47,668 nucleotides of DNA from an uncultured Cellvibrionales bacterium (GCA_913019905.1 CAJVZD010000035.1:1-47668), one strand, 5' to 3'. Counted from the stretch's first letter, positions 18,674-28,907 are shown. Notes: a model not told the origin generated them from the sequence alone. Numbers and translations are program-made.

Positions 18674-18989
18674 TGACTTAGTGCGTTGATTGCACTACGA
18701 AATAAGGCCGGTTTTTCTGCAGTGGCAATAGATACACTGCATGTTGATTTTTGTCTGGAAGCACCACCGTGAGTCGCGCCGGGGGATTTCCGGTATGATT
18801 CGGTGCGATTACTCCCCCTCCAAAACTCAATGACTGGCTATGCCTAAATCCCTGTTTTAGAGGTCGAAATTGTGCATAACATATTACCTGCAATGTCTTG
18901 GCTGCGAACGTATTCACTAATATCAAAAAGTGAAATGAACCAAAGGATTGTTTTAGCCTCTTTTAGCATCCGTAGCGCGGTATCAATCA

Positions 18990-19985
18990 TTGAGCAATGA
19001 TAAGTCTTTTCCGAATACGAATTTGATTCCCAGAACCACGCAGGAAAAAATCTTACTGTGGTTAAGTGCTATTTCCGCTAGCGCCTTGTTACCGTTTGCG
19101 ATCGTAAGGCTATCTACAGGAGATATTAATATTGCGATTGTCGACGGCATCGGTTTTTTTGCCAACCTTGGCTTAATTTACTCTGTCTACCGATATCGCC
19201 GAACGGTGTTAGCTGGTTTTATTTTGTCGGCGATTGCTCTGGGTGGCATTGTATTGAACATCTATATTGAAGGGCCCTCCGAAGTTTATTTTATGTACCC
19301 TGTGGTCATCGCGGCGTACTTTCTCACGTCTCCGATATTGGCCCTTGGCGCTATTCTCGTCGCTATGATTGCACTCTTGCCCGTGTTAACTGATCAGATG
19401 GACTGGCTCACTTTAGCGAAGTTCTATTCGTCCCTTTTTGGATGTGTTGTTTTTACCTATGTTTTCGCGTCTCTTCGCAATCGTCAGCGTGATCAGCTTT
19501 TGGAATTTGCACGTAAAGACGCTCTGACAGGTGCGGGAAACCGGAGAGCTATGGATCAAACGCTTTTAGAGTCGGTACTGAGATTTGGCCGTACTAAGAG
19601 CCCAATGTCTTTGATTGTTTTTGATCTGGACAAATTTAAAGAAATTAATGATACCCATGGACATGACATTGGTGATCAGGTTTTGGTACGACTAACACAT
19701 ATTGTCCATAATCGAATTCGAATAACAGACCAATTGTTTCGTTACGGCGGCGATGAGTTTACCGTATTGGCATCGGATGCAGACTTGGAGACCGCTGCGC
19801 AACTGGCCGAAGATTTACGGTTGTTAGTCGATTCCGATAATTTTGAATCCCGAGTTGCCATGTCGATATCGCTCGGAGTTGCGGAATATCGCAACGATGA
19901 GAATGTCGAAGCGTGGATGAAGCGAGCGGATGATGCCCTGCGTGAGTCAAAGCGTCTAGGCAGAAACTGCGTTGTTCGTGGTTGA
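18990..19985 (+). CDS. membrane diguanylate cyclase (GGDEF)
   Basis: Makes cyclic di-GMP from two GTP. The 331 residues comprise about six hydrophobic helices (residues 20-165) with no recognised sensor name, then a GGDEF domain. The catalytic half-site GGDEF is intact at 253-257, DxDKFKEIND is present, and the upstream RITD in RITDQLFRYGGDEF matches the RxxD inhibitory site, so product feedback inhibition is expected. The start is TTG 18990; no ATG lies before the first helix and the ribosome site is poor, so the exact start is uncertain. The next gene on the strand is an HDOD/GAF protein, suggesting a signalling pair. Confidence 0.88.
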   Translation: MSNDKSFPNTNLIPRTTQEKILLWLSAISASALLPFAIVRLSTGDINIAIVDGIGFFANLGLIYSVYRYRRTVLAGFILSAIALGGIVLNIYIEGPSEVYFMYPVVIAAYFLTSPILALGAILVAMIALLPVLTDQMDWLTLAKFYSSLFGCVVFTYVFASLRNRQRDQLLEFARKDALTGAGNRRAMDQTLLESVLRFGRTKSPMSLIVFDLDKFKEINDTHGHDIGDQVLVRLTHIVHNRIRITDQLFRYGGDEFTVLASDADLETAAQLAEDLRLLVDSDNFESRVAMSISLGVAEYRNDENVEAWMKRADDALRESKRLGRNCVVRG

Positions 19986-20108
19986 GCTCTGTGCAAAAAA
20001 TTGGACAACTCTGTCAGCCAGTAGTTACTAATGCGGGGGCTATTTTTTCCTAGCCATATTATCTATACTAATACGCAGCTATTTTGTTTTTAGTTTTTCC
20101 AATTCGAC

Positions 20109-21593
20109 TTGTTGAATAACATTGTGAACACTCCCATCATAGATACTTCAATCACACTGACTCCGGAACAAGAATCCTATTTGGAGTTGATCAGATCGAC
20201 GCAGCTTAAAGCGATTGGATCGGTGAACCGAGAAATTATCGTCGCTATAAACAACGATGCAGATGTTAAGCTCATTGAGGAATTCGTACTAAAAGATGCC
20301 TCCCTAACAGCACATATTTTAAAAACGGCCTCGTCGGTTGTGTATGCCGCCAACAAACAGCGAACCGCAACATCAATAAGATATGCGATTGTACGAATTG
20401 GGTTTGAAGGAATTCGCTCGATTTGTATTACCGTTGCTTTAATCGACAACATCCCTGAACGTCATGCTGATAATAAAGAAAACCTGGTGAAGTGCATATC
20501 GAAGAGCTTCCACAATGCTATTCAGTCAAAAAACATGGCAAAAAAAATGGGGGGCTGTCAGGAGCAGGAGACGTATATTGCCGGGTTGTTACAGAATATC
20601 GGCGAATTGGCTTTTTGGTGCAGTCCACTACACAATATGGCCGCTTACGTAAGTCTTATAAAGAGCGGTTTAGAACCTGAAGAGTGTTGTTACACTCTCT
20701 GTGGTCAGAGATTTAAGGAATTGTCGACGATATTGGGCAATGAATGGAACCTGGGCGAAGTCCTTGTTGAGTCTTTGCAAGATAACCCTACGACAAACAA
20801 TGCAAAAGCAGTAAAAATGGGTACCAATATAACCAACGCCCTCGAGCTAGGTTGGAACTCGATCGAGATGAGTCAGATTAACGATGTCCTAGGCCGAGAG
20901 TTTGATTCTGATATTGACAGTAATCACGAACTTATTTTTGCGGGCTTCACAGAGGCCATTGACGAGGTCATAAGCTATTTTCCGGAAGCAGAACAGGTCT
21001 TGCGAGCATCTGCGCCTGCTGCTGTTCCCGAGGGTGACGCTGGCATTTCCGCTGACAAAACCAGTTCGAGATCGAGACGAACGCCTGACGAAAAGATTCA
21101 GCTTCAGACCATTGCGAAGATGAAGAAACTTTCAAAGAAAAAATCTGACCAAATCGACTATTTTAAAGTGCTTGCGCAAGGATTAAATAAGGGGGTGGCG
21201 CTAGAACGCGTAGTGGTTGCTGTTTTGGATAATAAAAGGAAAAATGTAAAGGCTATCTCTTTAGCGGGCAGGAAGATTAAAGCATGGGCCAGTGATTTTT
21301 CCTTTTCTGTCGGAAGAAAAGGTTCCTTTCTACGCCACTGCCTTTCTTCCTCCGCGCCGCTTCTTGTCTCACGAAAAAGTTCTCCAAAATTGTATAAAAG
21401 TGCCGAAAATTCCTTCAAAACAATCATTGAAAGAACTGATTCGTTCATCGTTTGTCCCGTAATAGAATCCGGTAAACCGATCGCGATCGTTTATGCCGAT
21501 ATGGCGGAAGAGGATTGGGAGATAAACGATAGCCAGCTTAAGTCGTTTGCCTGGTTGGTTAACCAATTATCGAGCGAATTGACAAAAAAATAA
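20109..21593 (+). CDS. HDOD domain protein with C-terminal GAF-like domain
   Basis: Signalling protein of 494 residues. The N-terminal half (about 15-275) fits an HDOD domain, an HD-like helical fold that has usually lost the metal ligands: LIEEFVLKDASLTAHILKTAS, then TSIRYAIVRIGFEGIRSI and YIAGLLQNIGELAFW, where the HD pair is replaced by Gln-Asn. A basic linker (325-350) leads to a GAF-like region (about 350-494, ending DMAEEDWEINDSQLKSFAWL). Such proteins act in regulatory networks for motility, stress or c-di-GMP output. The start is TTG 20109, TTG 20112 or GTG 20124, none with a good ribosome site. It follows the diguanylate cyclase by 123 bp. Confidence 0.8.
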   Translation: MLNNIVNTPIIDTSITLTPEQESYLELIRSTQLKAIGSVNREIIVAINNDADVKLIEEFVLKDASLTAHILKTASSVVYAANKQRTATSIRYAIVRIGFEGIRSICITVALIDNIPERHADNKENLVKCISKSFHNAIQSKNMAKKMGGCQEQETYIAGLLQNIGELAFWCSPLHNMAAYVSLIKSGLEPEECCYTLCGQRFKELSTILGNEWNLGEVLVESLQDNPTTNNAKAVKMGTNITNALELGWNSIEMSQINDVLGREFDSDIDSNHELIFAGFTEAIDEVISYFPEAEQVLRASAPAAVPEGDAGISADKTSSRSRRTPDEKIQLQTIAKMKKLSKKKSDQIDYFKVLAQGLNKGVALERVVVAVLDNKRKNVKAISLAGRKIKAWASDFSFSVGRKGSFLRHCLSSSAPLLVSRKSSPKLYKSAENSFKTIIERTDSFIVCPVIESGKPIAIVYADMAEEDWEINDSQLKSFAWLVNQLSSELTKK

Positions 21594-21720
21594 GGTCTGA
21601 TTAAAGGCCTCGTTGTCAGAAGGTGGTTGTTCCTACTCGTCTTGATTTTTACTATAGGCTCTCGATATTCGATTTGAGCTGTTTTACTTGCGGCGGACAG
21701 TGTTTAATTTACACACTTTT

Positions 21721-21808
21721 TAATAAGGGCAAGTTTAATAAGGGCAAGTTTGATAAGGACAAGTTTAATTGGGGCTTGTTTTAATTAAGGCTTGTTCTAA
21801 TTGGAATA
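21721..21808. repeat. degenerate 15-bp tandem repeat
   Basis: About six copies of a 15-bp unit. The first two (TAATAAGGGCAAGTT) are identical, the third has two changes, and later copies drift. It lies 83 bp upstream of the M14-like gene in a gap with no other content. Confidence 0.7.
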
Positions 21809-21890
21809 AGCATAGCGGTATTTATAGATAGCGCAGACCAGTCGGTGTTGTAAGTGTTGTAGATACTCTAGGTAAGAGTGAGGCGAAGTT

Positions 21891-22817
21891 ATGGCGGTTC
21901 TTAATACGTATCCGGTTGGGACAGCGGGCGTGCCGTGGGGGTCGGATGAAACAGCTGCCTGGCTTGCCAGGCAGTCAATAAAACGCTCATACAGAAAAGA
22001 CGTTTTGGAGAAAATCCCTTTATTAAAAGAACATTTTAACGTCGAGCAATATGGCGCTCTCTCCCATGATGAGGACCGATACCCGCTTTTCGCGTTTCCA
22101 TCGAAGAAGTGGGATAAAAGCAATGAAACAGTTTTGGTAACAGGAGGCGTTCACGGTTACGAAACCAGTGGTGTTCAGGGGGCAATTCGCTTTCTCGACA
22201 TTCTAGACCCTGCGTTGACTGACCGGTTAAACTTAATTGTGGTTCCCTGTGTGAGCCCTTGGGGATACGAGACGATTAACCGCTGGAATCCTAACGCTGT
22301 CGATCCCAATCGCTCTTTTACCCACGGCAGTACTGCGGAGGAGGCAGCCTTTTTGATGTCCTACGTTACCTCTCTGGATTGCACAATCACGGCCCACATC
22401 GATTTACACGAGACAACTGATACTGATCGCAGCGAATTTGGACCTGCGCTTGCTGCAAGAGACGGTTTGGAGCTGGATGATTGTAATATTCCCGATGGTT
22501 TCTATTTGGTTGGTGATGTCAACAGACCGGTACCTGAGTTTCAAAAAGCGATAATTCAATCCGTAGGAAAAGTTACTCATATCGCAGAGCCCGATAATAG
22601 CGGTCATATTATAGGAGAAAAAGTCGAACAACCCGGTGTCATCAACTACGCGATTAAAACACGAGGACTTTGCACTGGATTTAGCGATGCTGAGTTTTCG
22701 ACGACTACGGAAGTATATCCGGATAGCCCCAATGTAGATGATCAAATTTGCATAGCGGCGCAAGTAGCAGCCGTAACAAGTGCGCTCAATTATATATTAA
22801 CTCGGTTGGGAAGCTAA
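21891..22817 (+). CDS. M14-family zinc carboxypeptidase / aspartoacylase-like deacylase
   Basis: Zinc-dependent hydrolase of 308 residues. Likely zinc ligands are His and Glu in GGVHGYE (about 82-88) and His in HIDLHET (about 165-171). The NPNAVDPNRSF segment matches the substrate-binding N-x-x-x-D-x-N-R motif of M14 and of the succinylglutamate desuccinylase/aspartoacylase branch. No signal peptide, so it is cytoplasmic. The likely reaction is cleavage of an N-acyl amino acid or a small C-terminal peptide. A GAGG ribosome site precedes the ATG. It stands alone downstream of the 15-bp repeats. Confidence 0.8.
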   Translation: MAVLNTYPVGTAGVPWGSDETAAWLARQSIKRSYRKDVLEKIPLLKEHFNVEQYGALSHDEDRYPLFAFPSKKWDKSNETVLVTGGVHGYETSGVQGAIRFLDILDPALTDRLNLIVVPCVSPWGYETINRWNPNAVDPNRSFTHGSTAEEAAFLMSYVTSLDCTITAHIDLHETTDTDRSEFGPALAARDGLELDDCNIPDGFYLVGDVNRPVPEFQKAIIQSVGKVTHIAEPDNSGHIIGEKVEQPGVINYAIKTRGLCTGFSDAEFSTTTEVYPDSPNVDDQICIAAQVAAVTSALNYILTRLGS

Positions 22818-22978
22818 GATATCGTCTGTGTTTTCACTTTTTCTCGATTTGAATAGGCCACTGACAAAGCGTCGATTGAAAGCGCACGTTAATTGAGATC
22901 AATTGTTGGGGGGTTCTAATGGTTATGGGCTGCAACTAAATGTAATTTACTTCTATCGCTAGACTGAGGCGCTGTGTT

Positions 22979-23350
22979 ATGGATGAATCGATTAATGTAT
23001 TTGGCGAAAAACTGGAAGTGTGTGGCATGGAGCCGACCACTGGTTTTTATCGCGATGGCAAATGTAACACCTGCAAAGAGGATGTAGGCTCCCATACCGT
23101 TTGTATAGAAGCGTCGAAGGAGTTTTTGGAGTACTCCAGATTCAAAGGCAATGACTTGTCGACGCCGATGCCAGAATTTGATTTCGACGGGTTGAAAGCT
23201 GGAGATCGTTGGTGTTTGTGTGCCGCGAGATGGCTAGAAGCACTGGAAAGCGAAAGGGCTCCGCGAATATATCTCAAGCGTACTCATATTAAAGCGCTTG
23301 AAATTGTGCCACTAGAATTATTAAAAAAATACGCGGTTGACTTGAATTAA
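22979..23350 (+). CDS. DUF2237 family protein
   Basis: Small cytoplasmic protein of 123 residues belonging to DUF2237. Hallmarks are NVFGEKLEVC, TGFYRDGKCNTCKEDVGSH, FKGNDLSTPMPEFDFDGLK and GDRWCLCAARWLEA. Conserved Cys clusters suggest metal or redox chemistry, but the function is not known. It is a single gene between the M14-like hydrolase and the convergent Kelch protein. Confidence 0.9.
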   Translation: MDESINVFGEKLEVCGMEPTTGFYRDGKCNTCKEDVGSHTVCIEASKEFLEYSRFKGNDLSTPMPEFDFDGLKAGDRWCLCAARWLEALESERAPRIYLKRTHIKALEIVPLELLKKYAVDLN

Positions 23351-23437
23351 CAGCCACATTCCGTGTGTTTGAAATTGATCGATCCACAATTACTGCTGGT
23401 TACTAATCGGCAAATGATCGCTAGGATGACGTGCAAC

Positions 23438-24523
23438 TTAACGGTTTAAAGTAGCGACAGATATCACGCCCACTCGATTGCTAACACGTTGCTGCATACG
23501 CATGCCACCTAAGATAAGCAGAGAATCGTTTTCGACGTTCAGCATTCCGCGATGATCCATTGTGTTGGGGCCGTTAGAGATAATATGCCACTTCTCTTGT
23601 GCAAGTTTGTAAACCCAAAGATCATTGTTGGGATTTGATGGCTTATCGTTATAGCCGATACCATTGAAATTGTAGGGGTTGTCGGAGCCACCAGCGAACA
23701 AGATAAATTCATCTGCTGTTTTGACTCCGGTAGCCGCCATTCGGTAACGTGCAACTCCCGTTGGGTGGGCAATTTTCCTCCAGTCTATTTTCGTGATTTG
23801 ATTGGGGGAAATAGTGCCCAAATAACAGGCGGGAACGCTCGTAAAGGTTCGACGTTTTTGCACCGCTGATTTTATCCCGACCCCGTCGCAAACCAAAATC
23901 TTGTTATCAATAATACCACCAGCATGGCCAAATACCGGTTCTCCTGGAAAAGGCGATGCTTGTTGCCAGGTGTTTTTCAGAACATCATAAACCTGTACCA
24001 GGTTAACGTTGCCATCATTGTGCCAACCGCTAACGATGTAAATATATTGCTGTTGATATACAAGGGCGACGGCGTCGTCCACGGGTACTGGCGTTGTCGC
24101 TATCGGGTGGTATTGATCGCGAACAATATCGTAAGTGAAATTGTCGGGACTGGACTTTTCGCTATGATCGTCAGCGACTGTATACCCTCCAAAAATATAT
24201 GCCTTATCTTTTATTCCAACGGCGACGCTTGCGAGTCTGCCTCGAAGAAGCGAGGAAGAGGGTACGGCGCTGCGCTCCAGCCAGTTTTTATCACCGATCC
24301 GATATGACCAGACTTTATTGTGAACATCTTTGACCGTTTTCCCCGAACCGATGCCCATAAAACTGATTAGATAATCATCCTGTTCAGTACTGACCTGTGC
24401 GACGGCATTGTTGGAAACCGCCTCTGGCATTTCAGGTATTATATTTTGAGCCAGAGTGAAAGACGACAAAAAGAAGAGTGAAAACCAAAACAAGCTTTTG
24501 TTGACGAGCATATTGAGTCTCAT
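23438..24523 (-). CDS. exported Kelch-repeat beta-propeller protein
   Basis: The 361 residues begin with a signal peptide (about 1-25, cleaved after TLA). Kelch-type blades follow, with recurring patterns such as AYIFGGYTV, IYIVSGWHN, KILVCDG, FILFAGGSDN and LLILGGM, each preceded by a Trp/Tyr-containing strand. Periplasmic or secreted. Family members include N-acetylneuraminate epimerase (NanM) and galactose-oxidase-like proteins, but no diagnostic active site is clear here. It follows the PLP enzyme on the same strand by about 117 bp, with a T-rich gap that could terminate or start transcripts. Confidence 0.75.
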   Translation of the reverse strand: MRLNMLVNKSLFWFSLFFLSSFTLAQNIIPEMPEAVSNNAVAQVSTEQDDYLISFMGIGSGKTVKDVHNKVWSYRIGDKNWLERSAVPSSSLLRGRLASVAVGIKDKAYIFGGYTVADDHSEKSSPDNFTYDIVRDQYHPIATTPVPVDDAVALVYQQQYIYIVSGWHNDGNVNLVQVYDVLKNTWQQASPFPGEPVFGHAGGIIDNKILVCDGVGIKSAVQKRRTFTSVPACYLGTISPNQITKIDWRKIAHPTGVARYRMAATGVKTADEFILFAGGSDNPYNFNGIGYNDKPSNPNNDLWVYKLAQEKWHIISNGPNTMDHRGMLNVENDSLLILGGMRMQQRVSNRVGVISVATLNR

Positions 24524-24640
24524 GTTCTTGGTGTGAAAGTTTAGTTTTAAAGAATGTATTTGGTTTTTTGTTCAATGGCTTTCTATTCCATCTTCTTTTG
24601 ATTAATCGTCTTCTATTTAGTCATCTTTTATTCATAGCTA

Positions 24641-25633
24641 TCAAATTTGACCTCTATACCCGAACAATCCCATTGAGCCGCCCGTGTGAAGGAATACGAC
24701 GTTATCATCTTTACTAAAATGATTGTTTTTGATCAGGTCTATCATCCCGGCTAATCCTTTGCCACTGTAAACTGGGTCAAACAACAAGCCTTCCATTGTC
24801 GCCAGTAGGGAAACAGCATCCTTCATGCCCTGTGTCGGGATACCATAACCCTCTCCCACATAATCGCAATTGGCGATAACGTCATCTCGGCGGACGCAAC
24901 CGGCGGCACCAATATAGTCGGCGGTTTCGTCGGCCAGTTTGAATACTTTTTCTTCTTGCTCCGCCTGTGGAGCACTAACGCCGATACCGAGTAATGGAAT
25001 ATTGGAGTTGGTGGCCTTAAGCCCAGCGATAAGTCCGGCTTGTGTGCCCGCACTGCCCGTTGCGTGAATAATATGGTTAATAACGAGGCCTTGGCCGTTG
25101 GCCTGGGTTAACAGCTCTAAGGCACAGTTGACGTAACCTAAGGCACCGATTTTATTGGAACCACCACCGGGGATGATGTAAGGACGTTTACCGGATGCGC
25201 TTAGGCTTGCCGCTTTGTTCTCCATTGCTGCATTCATATCAGCACCCTTGTCGAAATGGTGGATATTCGCTCCAAAAAGATGATCGAGAAAAACGTTTCC
25301 AGAATTTAAATATCGTTCTGCAGGATTTTCAATTCTGTTTTCAAACAGTAACTCGCACTGCATCCCTACTTTTGCTGCTGCTGCAGCTGTTTGTCGGGCG
25401 TGGTTCGATTGCACTGCGCCCTGGGTAATTATGGTGTCGGCGCCATTTTGTATTGCGTCCGCCATTAGAAATTCAAGCTTTCTGGTTTTGTTGCCGCCCG
25501 AACCTAAACCCGTGCAATCGTCTCTTTTTACAAAGATGTTTGGTCCGCCTAAAAAGTCGCTTAGGCGTGTTAAGGGCTCTAATGGTGTGGGTAGATGAGC
25601 CAGGGAAATTCGTGGAAAGCGCGAGAGATGCAT
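24641..25633 (-). CDS. D-cysteine desulfhydrase / L-cysteate sulfo-lyase family PLP enzyme
   Basis: Fold-type II PLP enzyme of 330 residues in the ACC deaminase/D-cysteine desulfhydrase family. The PLP lysine lies in [13 protein letters not shown] (Lys about 49), followed by [20 protein letters not shown] phosphate-binding [10 protein letters not shown] loop and the [12 protein letters not shown]-terminal motif are present. The opening [20 protein letters not shown] is close to what I recall of CuyA, which releases sulfite and ammonia from L-cysteate in marine bacteria, so either activity is possible. AAAGGA precedes the ATG. It is 14 bp downstream of the racemase gene and surely co-transcribed with it. 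Confidence 0.85.
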   Translation of the reverse strand: MHLSRFPRISLAHLPTPLEPLTRLSDFLGGPNIFVKRDDCTGLGSGGNKTRKLEFLMADAIQNGADTIITQGAVQSNHARQTAAAAAKVGMQCELLFENRIENPAERYLNSGNVFLDHLFGANIHHFDKGADMNAAMENKAASLSASGKRPYIIPGGGSNKIGALGYVNCALELLTQANGQGLVINHIIHATGSAGTQAGLIAGLKATNSNIPLLGIGVSAPQAEQEEKVFKLADETADYIGAAGCVRRDDVIANCDYVGEGYGIPTQGMKDAVSLLATMEGLLFDPVYSGKGLAGMIDLIKNNHFSKDDNVVFLHTGGSMGLFGYRGQI

Positions 25634-25647
25634 GATTTTTCCTTTAG

Positions 25648-26382
25648 TTAAGCTATTTCAATGGAAGGCAGTTTTGATTTTTGGGTAGCGTAGGCGATGG
25701 TTTGTTGTACCAGGATGTCGGTGGATTCGATGAGTGGAATATCGATATCTTTGGCAGTCATAACCAAGGGAATCTCGGTACAGCCGGAGATGATGAGTTC
25801 TGCACCCGCGTCGGAAAGGTACTGGGACAAAAGTACCATCTCTTTGCGTGACTCATCGCCAACGTTTCCGGTTTTTATTCTGAATAATAACTCCATGAAT
25901 TGTCTGCTTCGGTCCTCATGCCATTGAATGGGAACAAAGCTTTTATGTAACAATGCTTGCTGATAGATATTGGCATGCAAGCATCCATCTGCGGCCATGA
26001 TGCCAATATTTTTAACGCTTGGATAGTTCTCTTGAATATGTGCGACGACTTCGTCGACGATGCTGATAAAAGGGATAGATATTTTGCCCTGAATATCGGC
26101 GTGATAAGCGTGTGCTGTATTGCATACCATCACTAAAAAATGAGCGCCGGCCCCCTCGAGTTTCTTAGCCATTTCTATCAGTGGGGCTTTCGCATCATCC
26201 CCCGAGCCATTGAGTGACTTGTGTCGATTAGGCACGAGTGGGTTGTGATCAATGATCAAGGGGATGTGGTCTTGATCTAACTGTGCAGGAGTTTGACGAA
26301 TGATTTTTGTCATGAAATCTACAGTCGCCTGAGGCCCCATTCCGCCTAATACTCCCGTTGTTAAATAGGGTGGTTTTTCCAC
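25648..26382 (-). CDS. aspartate/glutamate racemase family protein
   Basis: Cofactor-independent racemase of 244 residues. The two catalytic cysteines of the family are visible in VCNTAH (about 86-91) and SGCTEIPL (about 198-205), with the N-terminal [11 protein letters not shown] motif. The start is GTG 26382 with GGGAAA upstream. It interconverts L and D forms of an acidic or related amino acid. It is the first gene of a two-gene operon with the PLP lyase, which suggests that racemisation supplies or removes the lyase's D- or sulfo-amino-acid substrate (inference). Confidence 0.88.
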   Translation of the reverse strand: MEKPPYLTTGVLGGMGPQATVDFMTKIIRQTPAQLDQDHIPLIIDHNPLVPNRHKSLNGSGDDAKAPLIEMAKKLEGAGAHFLVMVCNTAHAYHADIQGKISIPFISIVDEVVAHIQENYPSVKNIGIMAADGCLHANIYQQALLHKSFVPIQWHEDRSRQFMELLFRIKTGNVGDESRKEMVLLSQYLSDAGAELIISGCTEIPLVMTAKDIDIPLIESTDILVQQTIAYATQKSKLPSIEIA

Positions 26383-26902
26383 TGGTATTTCCCATAATTT
26401 CGAAGTGTAATAGTAGTATGTAAGACGATTCTACTCCAGTGAGGAATTAAAGCGCAGCGAATATTGTCTCGAAGCGAACGGAGATAAAAGGGGAGGATGA
26501 GCTCGTTGCCGGCAATTGTTTAGCGCTCTCAAAAATTGTAAACTCATTTTATATAGGGAAGCATCTAAGACACATCGCAGCAAACGTGATTGAAGTTACT
26601 GAGCACGACAGATACCAGAGGGCAGAAACAAGATAGCCGGTGAGAAGGATGCTTGAAACGACCGGTTGTTTCTCTTGTCATCAATATGCCAAACTACTGT
26701 TGGATATTTGCCTTTCGATCGGTTTTGGCAAAAAACTGACAAAAGATTGTTATATGAATGGCCTTAAAGGTCGAGGCAGAGGCCCTTCAGTACTTCCCGG
26801 CGCCCAGGAAAAGTCTATTTCTCGACGTCAATTTTTACCAGCTCAAATTGACAGGGTTGGGCCCGTCCTCTAACGATATTCCACAATGCGTATTCCCATA
26901 AT
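26383..26902. other. intergenic stretch, no convincing gene
   Basis: About 520 bp upstream of both the racemase (-) and the oxidoreductase (+). A plus-strand frame 26640-26873 (77 codons, GTG start) encodes a Cys-containing peptide with no recognised family and no properly spaced ribosome site, so I do not call it. Promoters for both flanking genes must lie here. Confidence 0.4.
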
Positions 26903-27898
26903 ATGAATGATGAACACGATGATAGAAAAGAAATTCGATGGGGTATCGTCGGCTGTGGTGCAGTGACGGAGAGAAAGAGCGGTCCTGCATACCAGAAAGC
27001 AGACGGATTTAAATTGGCGGCCGTTATGCGGCGAGACTACACAAAAGCGCAAGATTACGCGACACGGCACGGTGTCGAGTTCTGGTCCAGCGACGCAGAG
27101 GATATTATCAACAGCGATGATATCGATGCCGTGTATGTGGCGACGCCTCCCGATAGTCACAAATACTACGCGCTTAAAGTAGCTGAAGCCGGAAAACCAT
27201 GCTGTATCGAAAAACCGTTGGCTCCAAGTTATCGGGATTGCTTAACGATTTGTCGTGCTTTCGACGATAAAAAAATACCCTTGTTTGTTGCTTATTATCG
27301 TAGATCTTTGCCACGTTTTAACGCAGTGAGAGAAGCACTTGAAACCAATAGGATAGGCGAAACTCGACATATTACATGGAATTTGAGTAAACCTCCCAGT
27401 GAGGCTGATCTCGCAGGAACGAGTAATTGGCGTACTGATAAATCTATCGCCGTTGGAGGGTACTTTGACGATTTGGCGAGTCATGGTCTAGATCTTTTTG
27501 CGTATCTTCTCGGTGATTTTGATCAGGTCTTCGGTGTTGGATTAAATCAGCAACATCTGTATTCGTCTATGGATGCAGTCACGGCTTGTTGGTCTCATAC
27601 CAATGGTATCACTGGAACAGGTAGTTGGAATTTCGGCTGTAACGTCAGAGAAGATGACGTTGTGATATACGGGAGCGCCGGGTCTATCAAATTCTCCGTC
27701 TTTGACGAAAAGCCCATTGTTATTTCTAGTGCAAATGGCGAGCAGAAAATGTTTGTTGATAATCCAGGAAACATACAATTGCACCACGTTCAGAATATTG
27801 CCCGAAGTCTAATTGGCGGAGCGCCGCACCCTTCAAATGGAGCTTCCGCCTCTCACACTGCATGGGTAATGGACAAGATATTGGGGGGAATCGACTGA
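26903..27898 (+). CDS. Gfo/Idh/MocA family NAD(P)-dependent oxidoreductase
   Basis: Cytoplasmic sugar or polyol dehydrogenase-like protein of 331 residues. The Rossmann motif GIVGCGAV starts at about residue 14. VYVATPPDSH and the catalytic-lysine motif EKPLAPS follow, and the second domain has GGYFDDLASHGLDLFAYLLG. The substrate is unknown. Such enzymes act on myo-inositol, glucose, biliverdin or other carbonyl compounds. No ribosome site is obvious before the ATG. It is a single gene, 139 bp before the second enoyl-CoA hydratase. Confidence 0.88.
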   Translation: MNDEHDDRKEIRWGIVGCGAVTERKSGPAYQKADGFKLAAVMRRDYTKAQDYATRHGVEFWSSDAEDIINSDDIDAVYVATPPDSHKYYALKVAEAGKPCCIEKPLAPSYRDCLTICRAFDDKKIPLFVAYYRRSLPRFNAVREALETNRIGETRHITWNLSKPPSEADLAGTSNWRTDKSIAVGGYFDDLASHGLDLFAYLLGDFDQVFGVGLNQQHLYSSMDAVTACWSHTNGITGTGSWNFGCNVREDDVVIYGSAGSIKFSVFDEKPIVISSANGEQKMFVDNPGNIQLHHVQNIARSLIGGAPHPSNGASASHTAWVMDKILGGID

Positions 27899-28037
27899 TA
27901 ATCGGAGAGTGTACCTTAGTGGGTGTTTGATAGTGGGTAAGCATATTCTATAAATCGGTATAGGTCTGGTAACAGCAAACGGGTATACTTTTTACTCTCT
28001 GCTCGAAATAAATAATGATAAGACAAGAGGGTATATC

Positions 28038-28880
28038 ATGTCGGAACAACAAAAGACTATCCGTTATGAAGGTGTGACAAATGGTGTTGCAAGGATAGTA
28101 TTAGCTCGCTCGGATACGCGCAATGCACAAGACAAGGCCATGTTATATGAACTCAATGCTGCGTTTGACCTTGCGGCCCAAGACAATGAAGCAAAAGTCA
28201 TTGTTTTAGCTGCTGACGGACCTCACTTTTCGTCGGGACACGATTTACGCGATCGGTCAAAAATGAGTGATTTTACCCCGGTCGGAAACTGGGGCGGTTT
28301 TGATCTGCCCGGCGCAGAAGGTTACATGGCGCAAGAGCAAGAAATCTATTTGGGGTTTTGCTGGCGGTGGCGTAATCTCCCCAAACCTACTATCGCCGAG
28401 GTTCAGGGTAAGGTTATTGCCGGAGGTTTGATGTTAGCCTGGGTCTGCGACATGATTATTGCCGCAGAGAATGCGAGCTTTTCGGATCCTGTGGTCGCCT
28501 TTGGCGTCAATGGTGTCGAGTATTTTGCCCATCCCTGGGAAGTGGGGGTGCGCAAGGCAAAAGAGATGTTATTTACCGGTGAGGCGATTACTTCCGAAGA
28601 AGCGAAAGCGCTGGGCATGGTTAACCATGTAGTGGCGGATGAGGAGTTAACCGACTTTACCACTGCAATGGCGGAGCAAATCGCTAAGAGACCCTCCATG
28701 GGATTAAAACTCGCTAAACAGTCGGTCAACCAAATGCAAGACAGTCAAGGTTTGTGGTCATCTTTGCAAGCGGCAATGTCTTTACAACAATTGGGTCATT
28801 CTCACAACCACCAAGTACACGGGATGGGAGTAGATCCAGCAGGTATGGATATTATTCGCAACCAGGCGAAGAAATCGTGA
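28038..28880 (+). CDS. enoyl-CoA hydratase/isomerase family protein
   Basis: Crotonase-fold protein of 280 residues with oxyanion-hole segments HFSSGHDL (about 67-74) and GKVIAGGLMLA (about 122-132). In place of the usual hydratase Glu pair it has VVAFGVNGVEYF, so the reaction may differ from simple hydration. A strong GAGGG site precedes the ATG. Probable role is in acyl-CoA catabolism beside the convergent acyl-CoA ligase at 29058. Confidence 0.85.
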   Translation: MSEQQKTIRYEGVTNGVARIVLARSDTRNAQDKAMLYELNAAFDLAAQDNEAKVIVLAADGPHFSSGHDLRDRSKMSDFTPVGNWGGFDLPGAEGYMAQEQEIYLGFCWRWRNLPKPTIAEVQGKVIAGGLMLAWVCDMIIAAENASFSDPVVAFGVNGVEYFAHPWEVGVRKAKEMLFTGEAITSEEAKALGMVNHVVADEELTDFTTAMAEQIAKRPSMGLKLAKQSVNQMQDSQGLWSSLQAAMSLQQLGHSHNHQVHGMGVDPAGMDIIRNQAKKS

Positions 28881-28907
28881 TCTGTTCCGATTGAAGCAAT
28901 CTTTTGT

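Noticed and set aside
18678..18926. 82-codon minus-strand frame after CYP153
   Set aside because: TTG start only, no ribosome site, no recognised family, and it lies in a probable terminator/promoter gap.
26640..26873. 77-codon plus-strand frame with a CxxCH-like CFSCH
   Set aside because: GTG start, ribosome-like sequence immediately abutting the ATG rather than spaced, no signal peptide for a c-type haem protein, odd composition and no family.
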